Source: CAXXOK01 sp963675365
Lineage (GTDB): Bacteria; Bacillota; Clostridia; Christensenellales; Aristaeellaceae
Direction: 5' to 3'
NCBI GenBank assembly: GCA_963675365.2
Contig: CAXXVA010000003.1
Coordinates: 124,001-188,000, forward strand
DNA length: 64,000 nucleotides
Translations under genes and position numbers: made by a program
Part shown: positions 35,314 to 44,470 of the stretch, piece by piece
Layout: the number at the start of each line of letters is the position of its first letter
Numbering within the stretch: the first letter of the stretch is position 1
Notes under the pieces: model-generated
What the model saw: only the letters and a program-made list of their open reading frames with translations
Told to the model about the DNA's origin: nothing
The model's database searches: none

Positions 35314-35599
35314 GCTGTAATATCAGTAGTTTTTGAAACGTTGTTTAAATCAACCGCCTTACTAAAAGCCGTTGTCTGAAACGGATAAGTTCAGCGATAT
35401 CATGGAAAGGTTAATGCGGATGAGGCGCTGAAACTGACGGCCTTGTAACGATAAGCAATGATAAGCTTTGTTGAGGGAATTATAACTTAACGCCGTACTT
35501 GCCTTTCATTGTCCGCCGGCCGATACGGACAATACGCTGCTATTACAGAATGGCAAAACAGGAAGGATGACTTGATCAAGTTCGCACCGGCTTGTTTGA

Positions 35600-36505
35600 T
35601 TATATATGGCCAAGAACGCGGGCATCGGGCCGCTCACCCGGCGTCATTTGCCGATAATCCGATATTCCGACGCCGACAATCGTCTTAAACGTTCGGTAGA
35701 AATAGTTGGCATTATCGTAACCGATGTTCTGCAAAATTTCTTCCGTCGGCATTTGAAAACGATTAATATATTCGCATGCTTTATGGATTTTGATTTGATT
35801 CAGCAAGCCGGGAAGACTGTCGTCGGTAAAGGTCCGAAGTATTCTGCGAATCTGGCGCTCGGAATAATTGAAGTGCTGGCAAAGCTGCTCCATGCTTAGC
35901 TGCGCATAGTGCTTTTCGATGTATTCAATGATATCCTCCGGATCGTCGGGTTTGACCGTCCTTTCCTGTGTGCGCCGCAAAAGTGACACCAGTAGATTAA
36001 TAAAATCGGCAATTATGATCTTCTCATACATAAAACGGCGTGAATAATATTCTCCGAACATATCGGAAATCAATCCTTCCAAGTGTTTTGCGTTGGGAAG
36101 GAACACATAATCCCTTTGCGGATGAATGGGCCTTTGCAGGAGCATTTTCATGAATTGACTGACCTGTGTTTCGTTTCCGTTGGAGATGGAAAGAAGCGTT
36201 TTTTGGATCGTATCAATTTTGATTCCGATATTGATCACGATATCGTTGGATGTCTCTACCCATACCGCGTGGGGGATGTGCGGATTGAGCAAGGTAATGG
36301 AACCTTCCTTGCTTGTAATGATCTGTCCATTAATGAGTTGATGTAAGCAGCCTTTATAGACGTACACAATTTCAACGTAGCTATGCGTATGGATTTCCGT
36401 GGTTGGCTTTTCGATAATGCTTTTATTGGGATGAAGATTGAGAAACAACTCGGAATTTTCGGTCGTGTCAACTGGTGTTCGCAACTTTGGACTCCGAAAA
36501 GCCAT
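35600..36505 (-). pseudogene. 3' part of an AraC-family regulator gene, cut by the IS256-type element
   Basis: This frame encodes 301 residues: a cupin domain (TEIHTHSYVEIVYVYKG, about 38-54) and a C-terminal AraC helix-turn-helix pair (MEQLCQHFNYSERQI; ILQNIGYDNANYFYRTF). The first dozen residues, MAFRSPKLRTPV, are read from the end of the inserted element, since the terminal inverted repeat starts at 36477. The native N-terminus is left at 37789-37956 on the other side of the element. The ATG at 36505 comes one base after the transposase stop, so a hybrid protein could be made by translational coupling. It may still bind DNA, but it is best called a disrupted gene. Confidence 0.75.
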
Positions 36506-37788
36506 GTTATGCTGCCTGGTCGTTGAGTAATTGAAGTGATTCTTTGTTGAGGTATGATTTGGAAACCGACCAGTCCTCCGAGTATTCCATCAGGTAAACT
36601 GTCACCAACCGGAGGTAAGACTCCGGATTTGGAAAGATACCAACCACCCTGGTTCGCCGGCGAACCTCCTTGTTCAACCGTTCCAGCATGTTATTGGAGC
36701 TGACTTTCCTGGCGTCCAGTTTGGGGAATGTCAAGTATGTCAGTGAATCCTCTAAGCCCTCTTCCAGGGTTTCAATCGCCTTGGGAAATCTCGCCCTGTA
36801 CACATCTGCCAATTCCTGCGCCCGCTGCCTGGCCGTATCCGGATCCGTTGTCATCCAAATGCCTTTAAGCAGGCTGGCAAAGCGCTCTTTCTCCCTGTGT
36901 GGCACATGTACCAGGATATTGCGCATCAGATGCACCTTGCACCGTTGCCAGCTGGACCCAGGGAAACACTCGCCAATGGCCGCCACAAGGCCTTTGTGAG
37001 CGTCTGAGACAATCAGGGATGGCTTGGTCAGACCTCGATCTTTCAGTTTCTCAAAGAGCAACTTGTAGCTTTCCCGGGACTCTTCCAGCATGGGCTCAAT
37101 CGCCAGCACTTCCCGCTTACCCTCATCGTTCACGCCACAGACCAGTAATATGGCCATGCTTACGACCCGTCCGCCATACCGCACTTTCTCGTAGAGGGCA
37201 TCTACCCATAATACCGGGTAACTGTTGGATGTAAGGGGACGGTTTCGGAATTCCTCGGCCTGTTCATTTAGCCCTTTTGTCATCTCGCTGACCTGGCTGC
37301 GGGATATGCTCTCAATTCCTAGACTTTTGGCCAGCTTCTCCATCTTGCGGGTGGATACCCCTTGTACAAAGGCTTCCTGCACCACCTGGATTAATGCGAC
37401 CTCACTACGCTTACGCTCGGTCACGAAAAATGGGATGTAGCCGCCCTTCCTAACCTTGGGAATCATGAGATACATGGTTCCCATTCGGGTATCCAATCGC
37501 CGTGCCCGAAAGCCGCAGCGATGACTGATACGCTCCTGGCTTTGCTCATGTTTATCTGCGCCGATTTTGCTGGATACTTCCACCTCCATGATTTGCTGGC
37601 ACAGCCATTCCAGCATACTGAACATGGGATCCTCGGTACCCATGAATTGAAATAGCATTCCCTCGATATTCGTGGTATTCTTGCATTGAGCCATTGGGTT
37701 CTCCCTCCTTGTGAATGTCTTGCAACATCCATTGTATCGGAGTCCCAGTGGCTTGCCCATTCCTTTCTTCATGGGCAAAGATGCGAAC
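36477..37788 (-). mobile_element. IS256-family insertion sequence, 1312 bp
   Basis: The terminal inverted repeats are GTTCGCAACTTTGG at 36477-36490 and its counterpart GTTCGCATCTTTGC on the minus strand at 37788-37775 (12 of 14 bases identical). Length and single transposase fit IS256. The 8-base flanks (CAACTGGT before, TTAATTGT after) are not clean duplications, so the ends may be off by a few bases or the target copies have diverged. Near the right end GCCCAT/ATGGGC form a 6-bp hairpin, which may block transcription entering the element. It splits an AraC regulator gene. Confidence 0.85.
36507..37694 (-). CDS. IS256-family (Mutator-type) DDE transposase
   Basis: A 395-residue transposase. 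The DDE residues appear in VDALYEKVR, IVSDAHKG and NNMLERLNKEVRRR, and the WQRCKVHLMRN segment is the conserved Cys/His motif of the Mutator group. The start at 37694 has AAGGAGGGA upstream and fits the family N-terminus; a start at 37778 would lie in the inverted repeat. It is intact and could be active. Confidence 0.95.
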   Translation of the reverse strand: MAQCKNTTNIEGMLFQFMGTEDPMFSMLEWLCQQIMEVEVSSKIGADKHEQSQERISHRCGFRARRLDTRMGTMYLMIPKVRKGGYIPFFVTERKRSEVALIQVVQEAFVQGVSTRKMEKLAKSLGIESISRSQVSEMTKGLNEQAEEFRNRPLTSNSYPVLWVDALYEKVRYGGRVVSMAILLVCGVNDEGKREVLAIEPMLEESRESYKLLFEKLKDRGLTKPSLIVSDAHKGLVAAIGECFPGSSWQRCKVHLMRNILVHVPHREKERFASLLKGIWMTTDPDTARQRAQELADVYRARFPKAIETLEEGLEDSLTYLTFPKLDARKVSSNNMLERLNKEVRRRTRVVGIFPNPESYLRLVTVYLMEYSEDWSVSKSYLNKESLQLLNDQAA

Positions 37789-37956
37789 TTAATTGTACTC
37801 TACCGAATTTTCTCGAAAAAATCCATTAAAGCATGGTTTTTCCAAATGCGTTTTTGGTGGTTTACGCAGCTTGTATGGCTGGGAAAGCGTGTCCCGACCA
37901 TAATCCAAAGACTCATGAAAAGCTGTATCAATAAAATTTAAAATTTCGGTTGGCAT
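37789..37956 (-). pseudogene. 5' fragment of the disrupted AraC-family regulator
   Basis: An open frame of 55 codons from ATG (37956) to a TAA exactly at the edge of the inserted element (37789-37791). It begins MPTEILNFIDTAFHES and ends FFRENSVEYN. It lies in the right place and orientation to be the start of the regulator whose cupin and helix-turn-helix domains are at 35600-36476. The native frame cannot be rejoined exactly because the target duplication is unclear. Confidence 0.6.
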
Positions 37957-38427
37957 AAAATACCCCTATCTCATTACGTAGTAGTGAAAATCGGCATGTA
38001 TAATAATCATTTACTTTTAACCATATCAGTAATTGCGGTATTGTCAATGACTATTTCAATAAGTGGGATATCTAATTTAAAAAAGTTGACGGCTTCAATA
38101 TAGGTTGTCCGTTACATGCTATTCGCATGTCCGTTTTCTATATAGCGTTCGCTAAGGGGGCATTATACAATCAAAACACTGAAATGCAGGGATGGAGAAC
38201 AAAAGCATCATCACGCAAATCCATTGTACAGACTGTTGAATGAAATCGACAAGGAAAGGAGCTTTGAAAAAATCAGATTGTGTGATCGTGATTTATCGGC
38301 ATATCGAATCTGATATAGCAGATCAGACTGACAGAATCGTCAGTGTGAAGTTCTGACAAGATATCGCCGTGATTTTGATCTTCAGACCTTCTCATTCTAT
38401 ACCAATTTATTAAGGAGGAGAAATGTT
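37957..38427. other. Divergent control region before the GH106 gene
   Basis: A 471-base AT-rich region with no supported gene. It has a hairpin ACATGC/GCATGT at about 38113-38129 and a partly palindromic ACTGAC/GTCAGT near 38330-38346. It likely holds the promoters of the disrupted AraC gene and of the rhamnosidase, but I see no clear -35/-10 pair. Confidence 0.4.
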
Positions 38428-41400
38428 TTGAAAAAGTATTTTGCACTGCTCATGACATGTGTGCTTCTCATGAGCACAGTAATCGGCATTGCGCAAGGCG
38501 CGTCTGTTGATGTTCTTTCGCAGGAACTGGAATCAACGGATATGACCAATCGTCCGCAGGTCCGCTGGTGGATGGCGGAGGGATCGCATACGGATGAAAC
38601 GATTATTGCTGCGATTCAAGAATTGTACGACAGCGGTATTGGCGGTGTCGAATTTGTCACACTCACCACCGATGCCGACGACGCGCTGTACGCCTGGGGT
38701 TCCGAGGAGTGGGTGCAAGATTCGCACCTGATTATCGAAACCTGCACCAAGCTTGGAATGGGCGTCAGCTTTACCAGCGGCACGAACTGGAGCTGCGCCA
38801 ACCTGACGACCATTACGCCCGACGATAAAGCGGCATCCAAGGTGCTGGATTACTCGTCGGAAATCGTTGAAGGCGGCGCTACCCGCACTGGCGCGCTGAT
38901 GCCGTGCGAGCTTACCGATGAAAGCATCACCAAAATGAGCTTGGTCGGGGTTGTCGCCGTGGAGCAGGTCTCCGCGACTGAAGAAGAGACCGTTCTGAAA
39001 ATGGATAGCGTAATCAACCTTACGGGCAGCGTTGTCAATGACGAGCTGACCTGGACCGCGCCGGATGAAGGGACCTGGGAGCTCATCACCATGTGGATGC
39101 ACGGCTCCGGCCAGACGGCAAGCCCGGCTGTCAGCACCGCGTATTGCGTGGACTATATGGACGGTTACGGCATTGAAGCCTTGATTGACTATTGGGAAGA
39201 AGTCGTTCTGACCGACGAAATGAAAGAGCTCATCGCGGAGAACGGCCAAGTGCAGATGTATATGGACTCTCTGGAAATCCGCACGGGTCCCGTCAACCTG
39301 CAATGGGGCGAAAAAATGATCTCTGAATTCGAAGCGCGCTGCGGTTATGATGTAACACCGTATCTGCCCTTCCTGATGGCCAGCGCTATGGGGCATACGT
39401 CCATTGATTATGTCTATACGCCGGACGCGGATGAAGACGGCGTACTGGCCGACGTACAGCGCGACCTGTATCAGGTCATGACTGAACTGTACATGGAAAA
39501 CATGCTGGAGCCGATGCAGGCCTGGGTGCATGAAAACAACATGACGCTGCGTGCTGAAATTTCGTACTGCATGCCTTATGAAATTTCCGAACCCGGCGTA
39601 GCTGTGGACAGCATTGAGACCGAATCCCTTGAATTCCTGTCCCAGATCGACTGCAACCGTAACCTCGCTGGCGTAGCGCATCTGACCGGCAAACAGCTCT
39701 CCAGCGAGACCGGCGCTGCACGGCCCAACAACTCGCTTACGCTGCAGCATCAAAGCCAGGTCGTGTACCTGCAGTTTGCCGCCGGCGTCAGCCGTACGCA
39801 GCTGCACGTGTATTCCACAGTCGCGGGCCCTGAAACCAACGCCGCCTGGCCCGGATTCAACACCACCGGCTGGGGCGACCGCTGGGGTTCCCGCCAGACC
39901 TACTTTGACAATTATACCGACTGGACCGACATGGTCGCGCGCTCCCAGACGATCCTGAACGAGGGCACTCCGCGTGTGGATCTGGCCATTCTCCGTCTGG
40001 ATTATGATTTCGACATGTCGCTCTCACATCGCCTAGGTGCGGGCATGGAAGGCTATACAAATTCTATCCTGCGCGCCGGCGAGGCGTACTACTGGCAGGA
40101 TATGGGTTTGCAATATGCCGGGTTTACCTATGATTATCTTGCTCCGCAGCTGATGGAAAGCGAATATGTGGATTATGCCGACGGAATGATCAATGCTGAC
40201 GGCGTGGCCTACAAAGCCATCCTTGTCTATCAGGATATGCTGCCCTATGACAGTGCGCTTGCGCTGCTTGATCTGGCAAAGAGCGGAATGCCGATCATCT
40301 TTGCCGATAACAATTACGAGCATGAGTTCCGCGCGGAAAGCGACCATTACAACGAAGTCGCAGCGGCATTCACGCCCTATAACGATGGGCTGGACGAAGC
40401 GCTGGCAGATGTCGTAGCGCAGATCAAAGCCTGTGATAACGTCATCACGATCACCGATGAATCTAAAGCCGTTGAAGCGCTGGCAAGCCTGGGCGTCACG
40501 CCCCGTACGGCTTACAGCGAACCCAGCGACACGCTGCTCACGTTCACCCGCGAAGATGACGAGGCAACGTATGTGTATGTGTACAACTACATGTATTCCG
40601 ATGACAACGTAGCGCAAACTACGTTGAGCATCGAAGCGACCGGCAAGCCGTACATGATCGATGCCTGGACCGGCGAAATCACCGCGATCGGCGATTACAC
40701 GGTTGCCGACGGTTATACCAATGTGAACATCACGCTGGATTCCGGCGAGATGACGTTCATTGCCGTCTATAAAAACGAGGCGGATGATGTGTGGGTTACC
40801 GATACCAACGCCGCCCAGAGCTACATGGATGAATCCGGAATCTATGCTGTGGCGTACGAATCCGGAACTCTGACTTCGACGCTGTCAAACGGTGAAACGG
40901 TTACCAGCGCTGTAGAGGTTCCCGAGGCGATCGAGCTGCCCGTTTGGAATTTGACGGTGGAAAGCTATACTGCCGGTGAAACCGAATACATTACCGAAGA
41001 CAGAGGTCTCGGTTATGTGACGACCGAAGCGACGGTCGCTACGCTCAAGACACCCATTGAAGTCGGCGAAACCGCGCTTCTTCCCTGGAGTCAGATTGAA
41101 GCGGTTGGCAACACTGTATCGGGCGTAGGGTATTACTCTACAACCGTTACGCTGTCTGATGTCGGCGCTTATGGATTGATGCTGGACCTCGATTCCACAA
41201 GCGGCATGCTGGCTGCGGTATACGTAAACGGTGTCAAAGCCGATCCGGTGGACATTGACAATCCTGTTGTCGATATCTCTGGTTTGGTTACAGAAGGCGA
41301 CAACGAAATCATGGTGGAAGTTTCCAGCACGCTGATGAACGCCCTGCTGGCAAACGGCACCATGACCGAGCGCGACGGCGATCCTCAGGATTATGGTATG

Positions 41401-41448
41401 GTTGGCGTCGCACAGTTGATTCCGTACGTGATCGTTCCGATTCACTAA
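38428..41448 (+). CDS. Secreted GH106 alpha-L-rhamnosidase-like glycosidase
   Basis: A 1006-residue exported enzyme. The signal peptide covers about residues 1-25 with no lipobox. The sequence RPQVRWWMAEG (42-52), followed by a segment on finding an agent that is GIGGVEFV, is the typical beginning of the GH106 barrel. A C-terminal jelly-roll domain is suggested by the beta-rich last 150 residues (YVNGVKADPVDI). The start is TTG at 38428, with AAGGAGGAG 7 bases upstream; an ATG at 38423 runs into a stop. It likely cleaves terminal L-rhamnose from plant glycans or glycosides outside the cell. Confidence 0.85.
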   Translation: MKKYFALLMTCVLLMSTVIGIAQGASVDVLSQELESTDMTNRPQVRWWMAEGSHTDETIIAAIQELYDSGIGGVEFVTLTTDADDALYAWGSEEWVQDSHLIIETCTKLGMGVSFTSGTNWSCANLTTITPDDKAASKVLDYSSEIVEGGATRTGALMPCELTDESITKMSLVGVVAVEQVSATEEETVLKMDSVINLTGSVVNDELTWTAPDEGTWELITMWMHGSGQTASPAVSTAYCVDYMDGYGIEALIDYWEEVVLTDEMKELIAENGQVQMYMDSLEIRTGPVNLQWGEKMISEFEARCGYDVTPYLPFLMASAMGHTSIDYVYTPDADEDGVLADVQRDLYQVMTELYMENMLEPMQAWVHENNMTLRAEISYCMPYEISEPGVAVDSIETESLEFLSQIDCNRNLAGVAHLTGKQLSSETGAARPNNSLTLQHQSQVVYLQFAAGVSRTQLHVYSTVAGPETNAAWPGFNTTGWGDRWGSRQTYFDNYTDWTDMVARSQTILNEGTPRVDLAILRLDYDFDMSLSHRLGAGMEGYTNSILRAGEAYYWQDMGLQYAGFTYDYLAPQLMESEYVDYADGMINADGVAYKAILVYQDMLPYDSALALLDLAKSGMPIIFADNNYEHEFRAESDHYNEVAAAFTPYNDGLDEALADVVAQIKACDNVITITDESKAVEALASLGVTPRTAYSEPSDTLLTFTREDDEATYVYVYNYMYSDDNVAQTTLSIEATGKPYMIDAWTGEITAIGDYTVADGYTNVNITLDSGEMTFIAVYKNEADDVWVTDTNAAQSYMDESGIYAVAYESGTLTSTLSNGETVTSAVEVPEAIELPVWNLTVESYTAGETEYITEDRGLGYVTTEATVATLKTPIEVGETALLPWSQIEAVGNTVSGVGYYSTTVTLSDVGAYGLMLDLDSTSGMLAAVYVNGVKADPVDIDNPVVDISGLVTEGDNEIMVEVSSTLMNALLANGTMTERDGDPQDYGMVGVAQLIPYVIVPIH

Positions 41449-41477
41449 TTATATTGTAAAGTCTTTTCTGATCGATT

Positions 41478-41514
41478 GACGTCTGGAGGAAGGTGCGTGC
41501 TTCCTCCAGACGTC
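41478..41514 (+). terminator. 15-bp stem-loop after the GH106 gene
   Basis: GACGTCTGGAGGAAG (41478-41492) pairs perfectly with 41500-41514 around a 7-base loop. There is no T-run, so it may be an mRNA 3' stabiliser and not a full terminator. Confidence 0.6.
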
Positions 41515-41639
41515 AAACCCTATCTGGATTTAATCATGTTCTCCGCGCGCTTTTTGAGATTGGAGATGCCTGGAAGGAATCGGATCGCATGCCGCATAGT
41601 TGCGCCTTGTAATGCCTGTTCAACAGAAAACAACAAAGT

Positions 41640-41677
41640 CTCTCCCTGTGGTTTGTGTTCACAGGGAGAGTCCCTCT
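41640..41677 (+). terminator. Intrinsic terminator before the symporter gene
   Basis: CTCTCCCTGTG (41640-41650) pairs with CACAGGGAGAG (41660-41670), followed by TCCCTCTTTTA. Confidence 0.75.
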
Positions 41678-41828
41678 TTTATGCGCGGGCAATCCTCGGC
41701 AAAGTCATATCGGCTGATTGACATTCGGGAAAACAGCCCATATAATGTCCGCAGACTTACCGTCTGATTTTAGTTTTCTATATGGGATTTGCATTACTGC
41801 GGGCAATGCTTGCAGAGAGGATCGGATA

Positions 41829-43148
41829 ATGAATAAACCGGTCATAGGGGAAAAACTAACCGTAAGAGAGAAGGTTTCCTTCAGTTTAATCAATATCGGC
41901 AACATACCGGTAATGACTTTGATTGGATCCTTTCTTTTAATTTTTTATACGGATGTGGTCGGCCTCAATCCTGCCGCTGTGGCGACATTGTTTTTGATTA
42001 CCCGTATTTTTGACGGGATTAATGATCCGATTATGGGGTATCTCATAGACCACCTCCCGCAAACGCGCATGGGGCGGTTTCGGCCGTATCTTATGATTGG
42101 GACAGTGTTTTGCAGCTTGAATTTTCTGCTCCTGTGGTTTGGTCCGGTCCTTTTCACCGGCGCAAAACTTTTCATTGCCTATATCTCCTATATTTTAATC
42201 GGCGTCACGTTTGATTTAATGGATATTCCATTGAATAGCTTATTGCCCGTCATAACGGATAATGATTCTCAACGAAATACCCTGAGCATCATTAAGGGGC
42301 TTTCTTACCAATTGGGGTTTACAGTCATCACGTTTATCGCGCCGCTGATTCTTGCCAACGCTTCAACACAACTTCGGGGATACGGGGTTCTGGTTGTCGG
42401 GGCCGTTATTATCATTATAACGCTTTCCATGACAGGTGTTTTGGGAATCAAAGAAAGAGTGAAACCGGCTGGCCATAAGCCGCGCTATCAGGTTCGGGAC
42501 GCATTGAAAATTATATCTATCAGACCTTTGATGGTTTACTTTATCGCTAAGTTTATAACAAACGTTGGGAGAGCCGTCGGCGGAGCGCTGCACGTCTATT
42601 ACTTCACCTACATACTGAATCATAATCTGCAAGCTATGAGTATAAACAGCCTGTTTCTTCTTGCGGGTTCTATACCGGGAATGATGATGCTGAAATTGTT
42701 TTGCCGTAAATTCGAGAAGAAACATGTTTTCATTATGACGATGCTTCTGGGTGCCGCGGGAACATTGCTTCGGTTTGTTAATCTGACTTCGCCGGCGGTC
42801 ATATACATATCTGCGGTGATTACAAGTTTCGCGCAAGGAATTTCACTCACTTTATCGTATTCTATTTTAGCGGATAACGTTGATTTTGTTTATCATAAGC
42901 TGGGAATTAGGGCTGAGGCGACCATCAACTCAATACAATCATTCATAGCAAAGGCTGGCAGTGCAATCGGCGGAGCAATCCCGGGATATGTGCTTGCCCT
43001 GACAGGCTATATACCGCTTGAAACGCAAAACCATGCAACATTGGTTGGTATAATTGTGATGTCTTTAGCGGTCCCAGTGGTTTTCAGTCTTATTTCAGCG
43101 ATCGTTTTTGGATTGGGGTATAAACAAAAAAGATCCGAAGCAGTCTGA
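41829..43148 (+). CDS. GPH-family (MelB-type) sugar:cation symporter
   Basis: A 439-residue transporter with about 12 membrane helices. The MelB-type motif is DGINDPIMGYLID (about 60-72) followed by GRFRPYLM. The start at 41829 (MNKPVIGEKLTVREKVSFSL) is the normal family N-terminus. It lies between two secreted rhamnosidases, so it probably imports rhamnose, a rhamnoside or the deglycosylated sugar with Na+ or H+. A rhamnose-type ABC transporter is also present in the locus, so the two may take different sugars. Confidence 0.88.
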   Translation: MNKPVIGEKLTVREKVSFSLINIGNIPVMTLIGSFLLIFYTDVVGLNPAAVATLFLITRIFDGINDPIMGYLIDHLPQTRMGRFRPYLMIGTVFCSLNFLLLWFGPVLFTGAKLFIAYISYILIGVTFDLMDIPLNSLLPVITDNDSQRNTLSIIKGLSYQLGFTVITFIAPLILANASTQLRGYGVLVVGAVIIIITLSMTGVLGIKERVKPAGHKPRYQVRDALKIISIRPLMVYFIAKFITNVGRAVGGALHVYYFTYILNHNLQAMSINSLFLLAGSIPGMMMLKLFCRKFEKKHVFIMTMLLGAAGTLLRFVNLTSPAVIYISAVITSFAQGISLTLSYSILADNVDFVYHKLGIRAEATINSIQSFIAKAGSAIGGAIPGYVLALTGYIPLETQNHATLVGIIVMSLAVPVVFSLISAIVFGLGYKQKRSEAV

Positions 43149-43172
43149 CAACCATATTTTATTATTTGCCGG

Positions 43173-43226
43173 TGCAAAATCCCTTGATTGTGTTATGGCA
43201 CAAGCAAGGGATTTTGCATTTATATC
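43173..43226. terminator. Bidirectional terminator between symporter and AraC genes
   Basis: TGCAAAATCCCTTG (43173-43186) pairs perfectly with CAAGGGATTTTGCA (43205-43218); the loop can fold further (TGTG/CACA). It serves convergent genes. Confidence 0.85.
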
Positions 43227-43248
43227 TGTTGTTTTCATCGGTTGATAT

Positions 43249-44181
43249 TTAGATAGTGTACTCCTGCCTTTGTACGGTTTCGTAAATCTCGTCCTGCGCT
43301 TTTTGATGGCGCTTCAGATTTGGCGAGAGGTGGTCCAAACGTCGCAGAACCTTCTTGTAATATGATGGATCAGAGAATCCGGCACTCTCGGCCGCATCGC
43401 AAAGAGGGAATCCATCGGCGAGAAGTTCGTGAACCGTTTGAATTTTCATAAGGTTGACCACGGTTGGAAAGCTCATCCCATAGATATGGTGCACGAGCCT
43501 TTCCATATGACGATAGGAATAACTGAAGTATTTTGCCAACTGAGACATGCTGATCGTTGCGAACTGGTTTTCAATGATGGTCATGACGTCATGATGGATA
43601 TCGTTATCATCTATCGGCTTAGGAAGATTATGATATGTTTTACGTACGCCATATGTGAGAAGCTGCACGAATAAAGCTTGCTGAAGAGGGTCAGACAGTT
43701 CCTTCTGATAATAATGTTCAGTGATCATATTATCAATAATAGCGGCCATTTTTGATGATGAAGGGAAATACATATAAGCATCATGACTTTTTCCATTTAA
43801 AAAATCGCTGAGTATTGTATTCTGGCTGTCTGAATACATAAACAGATCTTCCATGAAACTGCGCCGCACCAAAATGTTGATAGCGATATCTCCGTCGTTC
43901 TGAATCCATACTCTATGCTTCGTGTTAATATTTAACAACACGAGGGAGTTGTTTTCCTGAACAATATGCCGGTTACAAATCACTTGATGCAGTGTGCCGT
44001 GAAAAACATACGTCAGTTCATATACGTTATGAGCATGTTCGAACATTGGGTGCTGGGAAGTCAAACGTGTCGGGTGGAGAGACAGAACGACATTCTTATA
44101 CCCAAAGGATTTTTCCAGCGTAAGGATCTCTTTCCGTGCTTTCGGCACTGACAGAGCTTCCTGCTTATTTTTTTGTATCAT
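43249..44181 (-). CDS. AraC-family transcriptional regulator with cupin sensor domain
   Basis: A 310-residue regulator. The N-terminal cupin (LSLHPTRLTSQHPMFEHAHNVYELTYVF) is closely related in layout to the IS-disrupted AraC at 35600, and the C-terminal helix-turn-helix pair is AQLAKYFSYSYRHMERLVH type plus AAESAGFSDPSYYKKVLRR. The start at 44181 has AAGG upstream; a start at 44232 would extend it by 17 residues. It is divergent from the GH78 rhamnosidase gene and likely activates it on binding rhamnose or a related sugar. Confidence 0.9.
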   Translation of the reverse strand: MIQKNKQEALSVPKARKEILTLEKSFGYKNVVLSLHPTRLTSQHPMFEHAHNVYELTYVFHGTLHQVICNRHIVQENNSLVLLNINTKHRVWIQNDGDIAINILVRRSFMEDLFMYSDSQNTILSDFLNGKSHDAYMYFPSSSKMAAIIDNMITEHYYQKELSDPLQQALFVQLLTYGVRKTYHNLPKPIDDNDIHHDVMTIIENQFATISMSQLAKYFSYSYRHMERLVHHIYGMSFPTVVNLMKIQTVHELLADGFPLCDAAESAGFSDPSYYKKVLRRLDHLSPNLKRHQKAQDEIYETVQRQEYTI

Positions 44182-44256
44182 GATAGCCTTGACACACTGA
44201 AGAGCACTTTTACTATGAATGATATATACCATTCCCTTCGGAAAACCGTAGAAAGG

Positions 44257-44277
44257 ATACTTTGATGATCAAAGTAT
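44257..44277. promoter_or_regulatory. 21-bp palindrome in the araC / GH78 intergenic region
   Basis: ATACTTTGA-TGA-TCAAAGTAT has perfect 9-base arms. It lies between the divergent araC and rhamnosidase genes, upstream of the predicted rhamnosidase promoter (44309-44338). Such perfect symmetry suggests an operator for a dimeric regulator. AraC proteins usually bind direct repeats, so another regulator may act here. Confidence 0.6.
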
Positions 44278-44308
44278 ATCGTACACGATTTATTGAGGAA
44301 ATATCTAT

Positions 44309-44338
44309 TTGTTGAAAGTGTATTACTAATTCTAAAAT
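44309..44338 (+). promoter_or_regulatory. Candidate promoter of the GH78 gene
   Basis: TTGTTG (44309-44314), 18 bases, TAAAAT (44333-44338). The match is moderate, as expected for an activated promoter. Confidence 0.4.
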
Positions 44339-44470
44339 ATGTTGTATGCAATGTCGTATTTTTACCGGTCCATTCATGATGGTGTCAGAATGAACCATTG
44401 CATATCCGGATTCCACCATTGTATATTTGGCCTACGGTTCGCGAAAAAAACAATATTGGGAGGAAAAAAC

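Larger units (their letters stand above)
34828..35599. other. AT-rich spacer with aroF promoter, tRNA-tail-like sequence, hairpin and decayed coding sequence
   Basis: No intact gene in 772 bases. It contains the aroF promoter (34920-34948), an inverted repeat ATCGGCA/TGCCGAT just before 35235, a sequence with a TTCAAAT T-loop resembling a tRNA 3' end (about 35236-35264), and a terminator-like hairpin (35283-35313). From about 35340 to 35580 short interrupted frames suggest a decayed gene that I cannot identify. Confidence 0.5.
41449..41828. other. Spacer with two terminator-type hairpins
   Basis: A 380-base region after GH106. It has a perfect 15-bp stem at 41478-41514 and a second terminator at 41640-41677. 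No gene is supported; the frame extension of the symporter up to 41718 is not favoured. Confidence 0.7.

Noticed and set aside
37015..37040. GGTCAGACC-like GntR box in the transposase gene
   Set aside because: Inside coding sequence, far from a promoter and without a second copy; a chance match.
38533..39807. 424-codon minus-strand frame in GH106
   Set aside because: Shadow of the glycosidase; the protein has no family features.
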